Source: an uncultured Cetobacterium sp. (GTDB lineage: Bacteria > Fusobacteriota > Fusobacteriia > Fusobacteriales > Fusobacteriaceae). From it: a stretch of DNA of 60,115 nt. The stretch lies in assembly GCA_949293295.1 (NCBI GenBank), contig CASFCG010000017.1, positions 1 through 60,115 of the forward strand. Direction: 5' to 3'. This document shows positions 39,254 through 48,462 of the stretch, piece after piece. Position numbers and translations under genes: made by a program. Position 1 is the stretch's first letter; every line of letters begins with the position of its first letter. The notes beneath the pieces are model-generated. The model saw nothing but the letters and a program-made list of their open reading frames with translations, made no database searches and was not told the origin of the DNA.

Positions 39254-42022
39254 ATGTTAAAGGAGAATATTCCAAATTTTTTACTGCAACAAAAAAGATC
39301 TGTTGTCTATATCGCTTCTTCAAATAAAAATATAGATTTTTATTCTCATCTTTTAAAGAACGAGAATAGAAAAATTATAGAACTAATGGATTTGCAAGAG
39401 GAGGAAAGACACATATATTTAAACTATAAACTTTTAAAAAATATAGAAGAGAATGAAAATAGTATAATATTTACATCCGTAGAAGGATTAATAAAAAAAT
39501 ATTTTCAAGATACAGAACAACTTTCTCTAAAATTAAATGAAAGAATAGAAAGGAAAGAGTTAGAAAACTATTTACTGAGCAGAGGATACAAGAGGAACTA
39601 TTTAGTAGAGAAAAGAATGGAGTATTCGTGGCGAGGAAATATACTGGATATTTATCCACCAGATATAAAAAACCCAATTAGAATAGAGTTTTTCGGAGAT
39701 GAAATAGATAGAATAACATTTTTCTCGATTATAACACAAAAAACAATCAATAAAATAGATGCGATAACTCTATATTTTTCGCCAGAAAAAAAGGAGAAAA
39801 TAGATTTTTATCAATATGTAAAAAATTTAAAAAAATACAAACCAGTTGATATATATGTTGAAAATTACGAATTATTAAGGTACAAATATGAAGAAGCAAT
39901 ACTAAGAGATAGAGAGAATGAGTGTGAATTACGAGATTTATTTCACAACATTACATCTAATTCGAAAAAAATAGAGGTTGAAAATAGTGAAAAAAAATAC
40001 TTATCCAAAGAAAAAGGGAGTAATAAAGGTATAAAATATGAGAATATCTCTCAAATTAGAGAGGGAGATTACATAATCCACAAAAATTATGGTGTTGGAA
40101 TCTATTTAGGAATTGAAAGTATTGAAGGAAAAGATTATTTGAGCATAAAATATGCTGATGAAGACAAGTTGTATGTTCCAATAGAGAGCTTAAGTAATAT
40201 AGAAAAATTTCTCGTAACAACTGAAAAACTACCTGAAATCTATAATCTTGGAAGAAGAGGTTTTAAGAAAAAACGAGAAAAATTAGAGAAAGATATGTTA
40301 CAATTCGCAAAGGAGATTATTGAGATACAAGCTAAAAGAGAAACTAATCTAGGGTATAGTTTTTCGCCTGATACAGTATGGCAACAGGAGTTCGAGGAAA
40401 AATTCCCATATATTGAAACAAAAGGACAGAGGGAAGCTATAGAAGCTGTTAAAAGAGATATGGAATCCACAAAAGTTATGGATAGAATAGTTTGTGGAGA
40501 TGTTGGATTTGGGAAAACAGAGATAGCTATTAGAGCTGCTTTTAAATCTATAATGGACGGAAAACAAGTTATTTTGCTTGCTCCAACAACTGTTTTAGCT
40601 CAGCAACATGGTGAAAGATTTAGAGAGAGATTTAAAGATTATCCAATTACAATAGAGATTTTAAGTAGATTAAGCACAGTAAAAGAATACAAAAAGATAT
40701 TAAACGACTTAAATAATGGAACAATAGATATACTCATAGGAACGCATAAACTCTTGTCAGATGAACTAAAGTTTAAAGATTTAGGATTGATTATAGTTGA
40801 TGAGGAACAAAAATTTGGAGTAAAAGCTAAAGAACGATTAAAAAGAATAAAAAAAGATATAGATATGTTGACCTTGACTGCAACACCAATTCCACGAACT
40901 TTAAATTATGCCCTATTGGGAATTAGAGAGATATCAGTTATAGATACAGCACCAGAAGGAAGAATTCCAATAGAAACTAAATTTATAGAGAATGAAAAAG
41001 AATCTATTAAAGAAGCAATAATGAAAGAGTTAAGTCGTGAAGGACAAGTCTTTTACATCTACAATAAAATTAAAACCATAGAAAATAAAGTAAAAGAGTT
41101 AAAAAATATAGTTCCTGAATATATTAATATAAGTTTTATACATGGTCAGATGTATTCCAAAGAGATAAAAGAACGTTTGAAAGCTTTTGAAAACGGAGAG
41201 ATAGATATTTTAATTAGTACAACAATCATCGAAAATGGAATTGATATAGAAAATGCCAATACGATCTTAATTGAGGGAATCGATAAACTAGGTCTTTCTC
41301 AAATATATCAACTGAGAGGAAGAGTTGGAAGAGGAAAACGGAAAGCATACTGTTATTTAGTTATGGATAAAGGAAGAAAATACAATCAGAAAACCCAGGA
41401 GCGATGTGAAAGTTTAAATCAGATATCTGAATTAGGTGGAGGTTTTAAACTTTCTCTAGAAGATATGAGAATTAGAGGGGTTGGAGAACTTCTAGGAGAA
41501 AAGCAACATGGAGTCGTGGAAACTTTTGGATACAATCTCTACATAAAACTACTTCAAGAGGAGATACAAAAAATAAAAGGGGAATACAAAGAAGAGTTTG
41601 AAAGTAAAATAGATTTAAAATGGAATATGTATATTCCTAAAGATTATATATCGGGAGATGAAAGATTAATTATTTATAGAAGATTGATAGATATAAAAAA
41701 GATAGAGCAGATTGAAGAGATACAGGAAGAACTTAGAGATAGATTTGGTAAAATTCCAAATGAAACATTAAATCTATTAAAATTTTTGGAGCTAAAACTA
41801 TTAGCTAAAAAATTCAAAGTAGTTGAAATAACACAAAAAAATCTAGGTTATTTTATAAAATTTGATACTGATAATGTAATTTTAGAAAGTATCATGCAAC
41901 TAATACAAGAGAAAAAAGCTAAGTATATCCAGCACTTACAAGGAATAGAATATCAAGGAGATATTTTTAAATTCTTTGACTTATATCAAAAGTATCCATT
42001 GAATAAAAAAGAAAAACTATAA
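39254..42022 (+). CDS. mfd: Transcription-repair coupling factor
   Basis: This 922-aa SF2 translocase removes stalled RNA polymerase and recruits UvrA. In order: a UvrB-like N-terminal module (RGNILDIYPPDIKNPIRIEFFG), the RNA-polymerase-interacting CarD-like domain (~255-310, IREGDYIIHKNYGVGIYLG), the helicase with Walker A CGDVGFGKTEIAIRAA, DEEQ box VDEEQKFG and TATPIPRTL, then the TRG/D7 region. It is shorter than the usual ~1100-1150 aa, mainly in the N-terminal D1-D2 part. I place the start at ATG 39254 (GGAGG 8 nt before), not 15 nt earlier. Confidence 0.93.
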   Translation: MLKENIPNFLLQQKRSVVYIASSNKNIDFYSHLLKNENRKIIELMDLQEEERHIYLNYKLLKNIEENENSIIFTSVEGLIKKYFQDTEQLSLKLNERIERKELENYLLSRGYKRNYLVEKRMEYSWRGNILDIYPPDIKNPIRIEFFGDEIDRITFFSIITQKTINKIDAITLYFSPEKKEKIDFYQYVKNLKKYKPVDIYVENYELLRYKYEEAILRDRENECELRDLFHNITSNSKKIEVENSEKKYLSKEKGSNKGIKYENISQIREGDYIIHKNYGVGIYLGIESIEGKDYLSIKYADEDKLYVPIESLSNIEKFLVTTEKLPEIYNLGRRGFKKKREKLEKDMLQFAKEIIEIQAKRETNLGYSFSPDTVWQQEFEEKFPYIETKGQREAIEAVKRDMESTKVMDRIVCGDVGFGKTEIAIRAAFKSIMDGKQVILLAPTTVLAQQHGERFRERFKDYPITIEILSRLSTVKEYKKILNDLNNGTIDILIGTHKLLSDELKFKDLGLIIVDEEQKFGVKAKERLKRIKKDIDMLTLTATPIPRTLNYALLGIREISVIDTAPEGRIPIETKFIENEKESIKEAIMKELSREGQVFYIYNKIKTIENKVKELKNIVPEYINISFIHGQMYSKEIKERLKAFENGEIDILISTTIIENGIDIENANTILIEGIDKLGLSQIYQLRGRVGRGKRKAYCYLVMDKGRKYNQKTQERCESLNQISELGGGFKLSLEDMRIRGVGELLGEKQHGVVETFGYNLYIKLLQEEIQKIKGEYKEEFESKIDLKWNMYIPKDYISGDERLIIYRRLIDIKKIEQIEEIQEELRDRFGKIPNETLNLLKFLELKLLAKKFKVVEITQKNLGYFIKFDTDNVILESIMQLIQEKKAKYIQHLQGIEYQGDIFKFFDLYQKYPLNKKEKL

Positions 42023-42067
42023 ATATTTCAAAAATCTCGAATAAAAAAATAAATAAATTTTTTCAAC

Positions 42068-42178
42068 TTAAAAAGTGGAAAATATCAATATCTCTTACAT
42101 TCTAGTTACATCGTAACAGTTAATCATTTATATGCTGAAACTTTAAGTATAACTGGCTGTTATTCTCCACTTTTTTAA
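42068..42178. repeat. 111-bp element bounded by inverted repeats (MITE-like or structured RNA)
   Basis: TTAAAAAGTGGA at the left and TCCACTTTTTTAA at the right form imperfect terminal inverted repeats (one extra T), extended inward by AATA/TATT. Inside, GTTAC/GTAAC and CAGTTA/TAACTG form smaller stems. There is no ORF. It could be a small non-autonomous transposon or a folded RNA ending the mfd transcript (T6 after the right arm). Confidence 0.5.
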
Positions 42179-42213
42179 TGACTGATTTATAAACAAATTT
42201 TGTAATGATTTTA

Positions 42214-42222
42214 TGATATAAT
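42214..42222 (+). promoter_or_regulatory. Extended -10 promoter of hsdRMS
   Basis: TGATATAAT, 31 nt before the hsdR ATG, which follows GAGAGGG. No clear -35 box at 17 nt. Confidence 0.55.
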
Positions 42223-42252
42223 ATAAAAAATATTTTGAGAGGGTAGATAATA

Positions 42253-45057
42253 ATGTCAGAACAAGAATTAGAAAAAAATCTAATAACGCAACTTTCTTCA
42301 CAAGGGTATGAGTATGTCAAAATAAAAGATGAGGAGGAGTTACTAAATAATTTTAAAGCTCAATTAGAAAAACTGAATAAGATTAAGTTCAGTAACGAAG
42401 AGTTTAAAAAGATACAACTGCATCTTGCAGGAGGAACTATTTTTGAAAAAGCTAAGAGATTGAGAGACAGATTTGAGTTAGTAACTGATAAAGGGGAGAT
42501 GAAATATATCTCTTTTATTGATAAGGAGTGTATGGAAAATAATATTTTCCAAGTAACTAATCAAATCACTATGAAAGGACAATATGAAAATAGGTACGAT
42601 GTAACTATTTTAATTAATGGATTACCTCTAGCACAAATAGAGTTAAAGAAAAAAGGAGTTCAACTAAAAAAGGCTTTTTTCCAAATTCAAAGATATCAGA
42701 GACACTCTTTTTCATACAAAGCACTATTTCAATATATTCAGATTTTTATAATAAGTAATGAAGAGAATACAAAATACTTTTCAAACAATAGTGAATTGAG
42801 ATATGAGTTTACTTTTCCTTGGACAGATGAACATAACATAAAGAAAAATAGATTGGTAGATTTTACAAAAAGCTTCTTAGATAGAGAACAACTGTGGAAT
42901 ATGATTACAAAATATATTGTAACTAATGAAACTCAAAAGGCTTTGATGATACTAAGACCATATCAATATTATGCTGTAGAAAAGATAATAGATAGAGTAA
43001 AAAATTATCCATCATTTAACGGATATATCTGGCATACTACTGGAAGTGGAAAAACTCTCACTTCATTTAAAGCTAGTCAGATAATAGCTACACTTAATGA
43101 AGTTGACAAAGTTGTATTTTGTGTAGATAGAAAAGATTTAGATTATCAGACAGCAAAAGAGTTTAATGCTTTTGAAGAGGGAAGTATAAGCAAAGTAGAT
43201 GACACAAGTGAATTTGTAGAAAAAATGGTAAAAGGAAATAAGAAAGTAGTAGTTACAACTATTCAAAAACTGAATAATGCTATCTCTAAACCTAACTATT
43301 TAAAGGAAATGGAAAAAATTAAAAATAAAAGAATTGTTTTTATCTTTGATGAGTGCCACAGAACACAGTTTGGAGAAACTCATGCAAGAATAAGTGAATT
43401 TTTCAGTAATAAACAGTTTTTTGGATTTACAGGAACACCTATTTTTGCTGAAAACTCTATAAAATATAGAACAACTAAAGATTTATTTGGAGATTGCTTA
43501 CATAAATATACAATAAAAGAAGCTATTGATGATGAAAATGTATTGGGCTTTTCAGTAGAATACTATTCAACTTTCAATCTGAAAAATAGAGATGGAGATG
43601 ATTTATCACCAGATGAGATGATAGAGAATGGAATTAATACTAAGGAAGTGTTTTCAAATAGAGAGAGACTGGAAAAGATAGTAGATTTTATCATAACTAA
43701 TCATAATCTTAAAACATCTAATAGAGAATACCAAAGTATATTTGCTATAAGTGATATAAATACTCTTATTGAATATTATAATATTTTTAAAGAAAAGGGG
43801 ACAAATTTAAAGATTGCTAGTATATTTACTTATGATGCTAATGTAGATTTGGCCAATGATGAGGGAACATTTGAAGTAGAGGGAGATGAGTGTATACACC
43901 CTAGAGAACATTTAGATAGAATAGTAGCTGATTATAATGAGATGTTTGGAGATAATTTCAATCTCAATAGTGATAATGGATTTAATAGTTACTTTATAGA
44001 TATATCTAAAAAAGTTAAAGAGAGAAAAATTGATATCTTACTTGTAGTTAATATGTTCTTAACAGGATTTGATAGTAAATATCTGAATACTCTTTATGTT
44101 GATAAAAATTTGAAGTATCATGGACTTATACAAGCTTATTCTAGAACTAATAGAGTATTGAAGGCTAATAAATCTCATGGAAATATAGTGTGTTTTAGAA
44201 ATTTGAAAAAGAGAACAGATGAAGCTATAAAACTCTTTTCAGATGAGAATGCAATTGAAACTGTATTAATGAAGAGCTACGAAGAGTATGTAGTTATATT
44301 AAATAAACATATAGAAAAATTGAAAGAGTTAGCTTTAATACCAGAAGAGGTAGATAATCTGGAAAGTGAAGATAATAAATTAGCTTTTATAGAAACATTT
44401 AAAAATATTATAAGAGTAATGAATAAATTGGAAACTTTTAGTAAGTTTGATTTCAAAGATTTTAATATTAGTCAAGATGAGTTTGAATCATACAAAAGTA
44501 AATATATAGATATGTATGATACATTAGTAGGTGGTAAAGTAAATGGTGGTGGCAAAACCTCTGTTATAGAAGAGGTTGATTTTGAAATAGAGCTACTTGC
44601 TAAGGATAGTATAAATGTGAATTATATATTATCTTTGATAAAAAACCTGGATAATAAAGAGACCTCTTTTGTTAAAGATGTAGAATATATCTTAAAAACA
44701 GTAGATAGCATTCCGAGATTAAAAAATAAAAGGGAGTTATTAGAAGAGTTTATAAGAGAGAATAGAGAGATATTTTCTATGGAGTTTACTGGTGATGTAG
44801 AAGATAAATTAATGGAGTTTATGAAGAAAAAAAGAGAGGAAGCTATAAAAGAGATGGTAGCGGAAGAAGAGCTAGTTTATGGAAAAGTAAATGATATCGT
44901 TGAAGATTGTGAATTTACAGAGAAAAAGCCAAATTACGAAGATATCAAAGGCTCTTTAGCTGGAAAAGTAAGCGTATTAGGACTAAATAAAAAAATACAA
45001 AATATTCAAATAAGAATAGAAAATATATTGGATAGATTTAATTTTTTTAGTATCTAA
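42253..45057 (+). CDS. hsdR: Type I restriction enzyme, R subunit
   Basis: This 934-aa HsdR is the ATP-driven translocase and nuclease of a type I restriction system. The N-terminal nuclease is visible as YDVTILINGLPLAQIELKKKG (Asp...Glu-x-Lys). Motor motifs: Walker A WHTTGSGKTLTSFKAS, DEAD box IFDECHRTQFG, FTGTPIF (motif III), and QAYSRTNRVL (motif VI). A helical C-terminal region joins the MTase core. Length is typical (about 900-1050). It is followed by hsdM after 65 nt. The frame is intact. Confidence 0.95.
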   Translation: MSEQELEKNLITQLSSQGYEYVKIKDEEELLNNFKAQLEKLNKIKFSNEEFKKIQLHLAGGTIFEKAKRLRDRFELVTDKGEMKYISFIDKECMENNIFQVTNQITMKGQYENRYDVTILINGLPLAQIELKKKGVQLKKAFFQIQRYQRHSFSYKALFQYIQIFIISNEENTKYFSNNSELRYEFTFPWTDEHNIKKNRLVDFTKSFLDREQLWNMITKYIVTNETQKALMILRPYQYYAVEKIIDRVKNYPSFNGYIWHTTGSGKTLTSFKASQIIATLNEVDKVVFCVDRKDLDYQTAKEFNAFEEGSISKVDDTSEFVEKMVKGNKKVVVTTIQKLNNAISKPNYLKEMEKIKNKRIVFIFDECHRTQFGETHARISEFFSNKQFFGFTGTPIFAENSIKYRTTKDLFGDCLHKYTIKEAIDDENVLGFSVEYYSTFNLKNRDGDDLSPDEMIENGINTKEVFSNRERLEKIVDFIITNHNLKTSNREYQSIFAISDINTLIEYYNIFKEKGTNLKIASIFTYDANVDLANDEGTFEVEGDECIHPREHLDRIVADYNEMFGDNFNLNSDNGFNSYFIDISKKVKERKIDILLVVNMFLTGFDSKYLNTLYVDKNLKYHGLIQAYSRTNRVLKANKSHGNIVCFRNLKKRTDEAIKLFSDENAIETVLMKSYEEYVVILNKHIEKLKELALIPEEVDNLESEDNKLAFIETFKNIIRVMNKLETFSKFDFKDFNISQDEFESYKSKYIDMYDTLVGGKVNGGGKTSVIEEVDFEIELLAKDSINVNYILSLIKNLDNKETSFVKDVEYILKTVDSIPRLKNKRELLEEFIRENREIFSMEFTGDVEDKLMEFMKKKREEAIKEMVAEEELVYGKVNDIVEDCEFTEKKPNYEDIKGSLAGKVSVLGLNKKIQNIQIRIENILDRFNFFSI

Positions 45058-45122
45058 AAGAAATATCAAAATAATTAAGAAAATATGGAAAATATAAAAA
45101 AGAGAGAAAAAAGGAGAAATTT

Positions 45123-46664
45123 ATGTCAGAACATCAAGCAGAATTGGAAAAAAGATTATGGGCGATAGCCAACGAACTCAGAGGAAATATGGGAGCTGAT
45201 GAGTTTAGAAACTACATATTAGGACTTATATTTTTTAAGTTTTTATCAGAAAAAATAGAAAAAACAGGAAATGATATATTATCTGAAGATAATATGAAAT
45301 TTGAAGAGATAGGAGGAAAAGAGGAATATATAGAGGCAGTAAGAGAGTACTGTGTCAATAGTATTGGGTATTTTATAGAACCAAAATACCTTTTTAGAGT
45401 TTTGGCTAGAAGAGCTAGAAATAGAGAGTTCATTATTGAAGATTTGGGATTAGCATTGAAATATATAGAAGACTCTACAAATGGACAAGATAGCAGTGAT
45501 GATTTTTCTGGACTATTTGGAGATGTGGATTTAACTTCATTAAAATTAGGAAAGAGTGTAGAAGATAAGAATAAATTGATTTCAGAAGTTCTTAAACATT
45601 TGAATGAGATTAATTTTGAATTTGAAGATACAGAGATGGATATATTAGGAAATGCCTATGAATATCTGATAGGACAATTTGCTAGTTATGCTGGAAAAAA
45701 AGCTGGAGAGTTCTACACACCAGCTCAAGCTTCAAAACTTTTGGCTATGTTAACAACAGCTGGAAGAGAGAAGGTAAAATCCGCCTATGACCCAACTTGT
45801 GGTTCTGGTTCACTACTTTTGAAAATAGCTAGATATACAGATGTAGCAAGTTTTTATGGACAGGAGCTAAATACTACTACCTATAATCTAGCTCGTATGA
45901 ATATGATACTTCATGGAGTTGGATTTAATGACTTTGAAATAAAACAGGGAGATACATTAGAAGAACCACAACACTTGGATAAAAAATTTGATATAGTTGT
46001 AGCTAATCCACCATTCTCACAAAAGTGGAGTGCTAATGATAGTTTTTTATCAGATGAGAGATTTTCTTCTTATGGAAAATTAGCTCCTAGTAGTAAAGCT
46101 GATTTTGCTTTTATTCAACATATGATTTACCAACTATCTGAGAATGGTATCATGGCAGTAATAGTCCCACATGGAGTATTGTTTAGGGGAGCAAGTGAGG
46201 GAGTAATTAGAAAATATCTATTGAAAGATAAAAACTATATTGATGCAATAATAGGACTACCAGCAAATATATTTTATGGAACTTCAATTCCTACTTGTAT
46301 AATTGTGGTGAAGAAAAATAGAAAAATTGATGATGATATACTATTTATTGATGCGTCTAATGAGTTTGAGAAAGCTAAAAATCAGAATTATTTGAGAGAT
46401 GAAGATGTAGAAAAAATTGTAAATGCTTACGTAAATAGAGAAGATGTTGAGAAATATTCTAAAAAAGTAAGTATGAAAGAGATAGAAGAGAATGACTATA
46501 ATTTGAATATTCCTAGATATGTAGACACTTTTGAAGAGGAAGAAGAGATAAATCTTGATGAGGTAGTGGAAAATATAACTAACCTTGATAAAGAGATGAA
46601 AGAAAATAATGAGATTATAAAAAATTTCTGTGATGAATTGGGAATAAAAGCTCCAGTGATATAA
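45123..46664 (+). CDS. hsdM: Type I restriction enzyme, M subunit (N6-adenine methylase)
   Basis: This 513-aa HsdM has an N-terminal helical domain (HQAELEKRLWAIANELRGNM), then the methylase fold with GEFYTPAQASKLLA, DPTCGSGSLLLKIA (AdoMet motif I) and VVANPPFSQKW (NPPF catalytic motif). A coiled C-terminus follows. The ATG follows AAAAGGAG. The frame is intact. Confidence 0.95.
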   Translation: MSEHQAELEKRLWAIANELRGNMGADEFRNYILGLIFFKFLSEKIEKTGNDILSEDNMKFEEIGGKEEYIEAVREYCVNSIGYFIEPKYLFRVLARRARNREFIIEDLGLALKYIEDSTNGQDSSDDFSGLFGDVDLTSLKLGKSVEDKNKLISEVLKHLNEINFEFEDTEMDILGNAYEYLIGQFASYAGKKAGEFYTPAQASKLLAMLTTAGREKVKSAYDPTCGSGSLLLKIARYTDVASFYGQELNTTTYNLARMNMILHGVGFNDFEIKQGDTLEEPQHLDKKFDIVVANPPFSQKWSANDSFLSDERFSSYGKLAPSSKADFAFIQHMIYQLSENGIMAVIVPHGVLFRGASEGVIRKYLLKDKNYIDAIIGLPANIFYGTSIPTCIIVVKKNRKIDDDILFIDASNEFEKAKNQNYLRDEDVEKIVNAYVNREDVEKYSKKVSMKEIEENDYNLNIPRYVDTFEEEEEINLDEVVENITNLDKEMKENNEIIKNFCDELGIKAPVI

Positions 46665-46683
46665 GAGGATAATATTAAAATAG

Positions 46684-46797
46684 ATGAAAAGTTTTTACTT
46701 GGGATATAGAAAAGGTCAAACAGCATCTGACTAATTTAACTTTAATTTCTCAATTTCGCAGACAGTGTCTGCGAATTTAGAAATTAAGAATTAAAGA
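46684..46797 (+). pseudogene. Possible gene remnant and hairpin between hsdM and hsdS
   Basis: One frame reads MKSFYLGYRKGQTASD, stop, then FNFNFSISQTVSANLEIKN, stop. The words FYL..Y...QT.S faintly recall DUF1016/YhcG-type proteins found in restriction loci, but the match is weak. The same DNA forms a strong hairpin (TTCGCAGAC/GTCTGCGAA with AGT loop, extended by TAATTTCT/AGAAATTA, 46743-46786), which could instead be the true feature. Confidence 0.3.
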
Positions 46798-46825
46798 AGA
46801 TAGTATAAAAGTGAGGTATATAATT

Positions 46826-47002
46826 ATGAAAACATTTAAAGAAAGTAAAAATTTATATGATTATATTATTCATTTATCAACATATGATATTAACCAGATG
46901 ATAGAGGTAGCTAAAAGTGAAGAGGAAAAAATATTTTATTTAAAATTAGAGGAGTTAAAAACTCAACTGCTTCAAGAAAAATTAATAGAAAAAGGTGTAT
47001 AA
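46826..47002 (+). CDS. Small protein of unknown function between hsdM and hsdS
   Basis: This 58-aa product is helical, charged and Lys/Glu-rich (MKTFKESKNLYDYIIHLSTY at the start). The ATG at 46826 follows GAGG with an 8-nt spacing. Its stop lies 4 nt before the hsdS start, so it is co-transcribed and perhaps translationally coupled with hsdS. I recognise no family. It could be an antitoxin-like or assembly factor, but this is not supported by any motif. Confidence 0.55.
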   Translation: MKTFKESKNLYDYIIHLSTYDINQMIEVAKSEEEKIFYLKLEELKTQLLQEKLIEKGV

Positions 47003-47006
47003 TCAG

Positions 47007-48217
47007 ATGAGAAAAGTGCCTAAGTTGAGATTCAAGGAATTTAGCGATGAATGGGAAGAGAAGAGATTGGGAGATTTGATTTTGCTTCAACGGGGAAGCT
47101 CTCCAAGACCAATATCAAAATATCTAACTAATTCTAGCGATGGAGTTAATTGGATAAAAATTGGTGATACTAACAAGGAAAATAAATATATAACTTCTAC
47201 TTCTGAAAAGATAACAAAAGAAGGAGCTAAAAAATCAAGAGAAGTAAAAAAAGGAGAAATAATACTTTCTAACTCTATGAGCTATGGTAGACCTTTTATT
47301 TTAAAAATAGATGGATACATACATGATGGGTGGTTTGTAATTAGGAAGTATGAAGAACACTTTAATAAAGAGTTTTTATGCCAATTACTAGGAAGTGATT
47401 TTATTCAAAATCAATATAAAAAATTAGCTGCAGGAGGAGTAGTCGAAAATATTAGTAGTGAATTAGTTAATTCTGTTATAATAAAGGTAGTATCTTTAAA
47501 AGAACAACAAAAAATTGCCAATTTTCTCTCTAGTGTAGATAAAAAAATCTCTCTAACAGAGGAAAAATTAAAACTGTTTAAAAAATATAAAAAGGGAGTT
47601 ATGCAAAAGATTTTCTCACAAAAATTGAGATTTAAGGATAGTGAGGGAAATGATTATCCAGAGTGGGAAGAGAAGAAGTTGGAAGAGATTATAAAAATGG
47701 GAAAAGCGGGAGGAACTCCAAAGACAAGTAAAAAAGAATTTTATGAAAACGGAAATATAAAATTTTTGAGTATATCTGATATGACATCACAAGGAAAATA
47801 TATATATTCAACTGAAAAATATATTACAGAGGAAGGGCTAAAAAATTCGTCTGCTTGGAAGGTTCCAATAAACTCGTTAATTTATTCTATGTATGCTTCT
47901 GTTGGGTTTGTTTCAATAAATAAAATAGAATTAACTACAAGTCAAGCTATGTTCTCAATAATTCCTCAAGATAATGTTTCATTAGAATATCTATATTATT
48001 TTTTAAGTAATTTGAAAAATGCTATAAATAAATTTATAGAAAAAGGAACTCAAGGGAATTTGTCAGCAGAAAGTATAAAAAATTTTAATATTAAACTTCC
48101 TATTCTAGAAGAACAACAAAAAATATCTGACTTCCTCTTAAAATAGAGAATATAGAAAAAGAACTTAAAGAATTAAGAGAGTTTAAAAAAGGGTTACTTC
48201 AACGGATGTTTATATAA
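47007..48217 (+). pseudogene. hsdS: Type I restriction specificity subunit, frameshifted near the C-terminus
   Basis: The open frame (47007-48146, 379 aa) has two target-recognition domains: one starting PKLRFKEFSDEWEEKRLGDL and the second YPEWEEKKLEEIIKMGKAGG. Each is followed by a central coiled segment (LKEQQKIANFLSSVDKKISL; LEEQQKISDFLLK). It stops at TAG 48144. Adding one A to the A4 tract (48140-48143) would continue as KIENIEKELKELREFKKGLLQ to a natural end RMFI at 48217. So the last ~24 codons, part of the second coiled coil, are lost. It may be an inactivating change, a reversible A-tract switch or a sequencing error; the truncated protein might still work. Confidence 0.85.
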
Positions 48218-48235
48218 TAAAATCTTGATAGTCAC

Positions 48236-48393
48236 AACAAAAAAAGAAAGTATATCCAACTTTCTTTTTTATAATATATTTATAAAAAATACACTTTCTT
48301 CTCTACAATCTGTATATTCGCTTTTCAAGGATAAAATGAGAGCCCTAATTAAAACTAATTAGGGCTAATCGAGTTGCCCAATGGAACATTTGT
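48236..48393 (-). ncRNA. Candidate ~155-nt small RNA between hsdS and fic
   Basis: It is transcribed from a perfect-consensus promoter (48400-48428). It contains a 5' element TTCCATTGGGCAACTCGA with a small GTTCC/GGCAAC-type stem, then a perfect 11-bp hairpin (AGCCCTAATTA 48341-48351 with TAATTAGGGCT 48356-48366, GTTT loop on this strand). It ends at the terminator 48240-48270. No ORF with a ribosome-binding site is present; the longest ATG frame is 14 codons. It lies downstream of fic on the same strand but has its own promoter. I do not recognise the RNA family. Confidence 0.65.
48240..48270. terminator. Bidirectional terminator between hsdS and the candidate RNA
   Basis: AAAAAAGAAAGT and ACTTTCTTTTTT with a 7-nt loop. 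T-runs flank both sides, so it can end hsdS on the plus strand and the RNA at 48236-48393 on the minus strand. Confidence 0.85.
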
Positions 48394-48399
48394 AAAATA

Positions 48400-48428
48400 A
48401 TTATATCAGTTTTTATTTAAATTGTCAA
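48400..48428 (-). promoter_or_regulatory. Perfect-consensus sigma-70 promoter
   Basis: Minus strand TTGACA (48423-48428), 17 nt, TATAAT (48400-48405), with TGA before the -10. It starts 35 nt after the fic stop codon and has no protein gene behind it. Confidence 0.85.
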
Positions 48429-48462
48429 TAAAATTTTATAATACCACTTATTTTTAAAAATA

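Noticed and set aside
42120-42320. 66-codon minus-strand ORF before hsdR
   Set aside because: It overlaps the hsdR start and the inverted-repeat element and has no ribosome-binding site.
48341-48366. Hairpin AGCCCTAATTA/TAATTAGGGCT considered as a CRISPR repeat or tracrRNA piece
   Set aside because: Only one copy, no spacers and no cas genes in the window; a stand-alone RNA explains it better. A loosely similar word GCCCTAATT at 59361 lacks the dyad.
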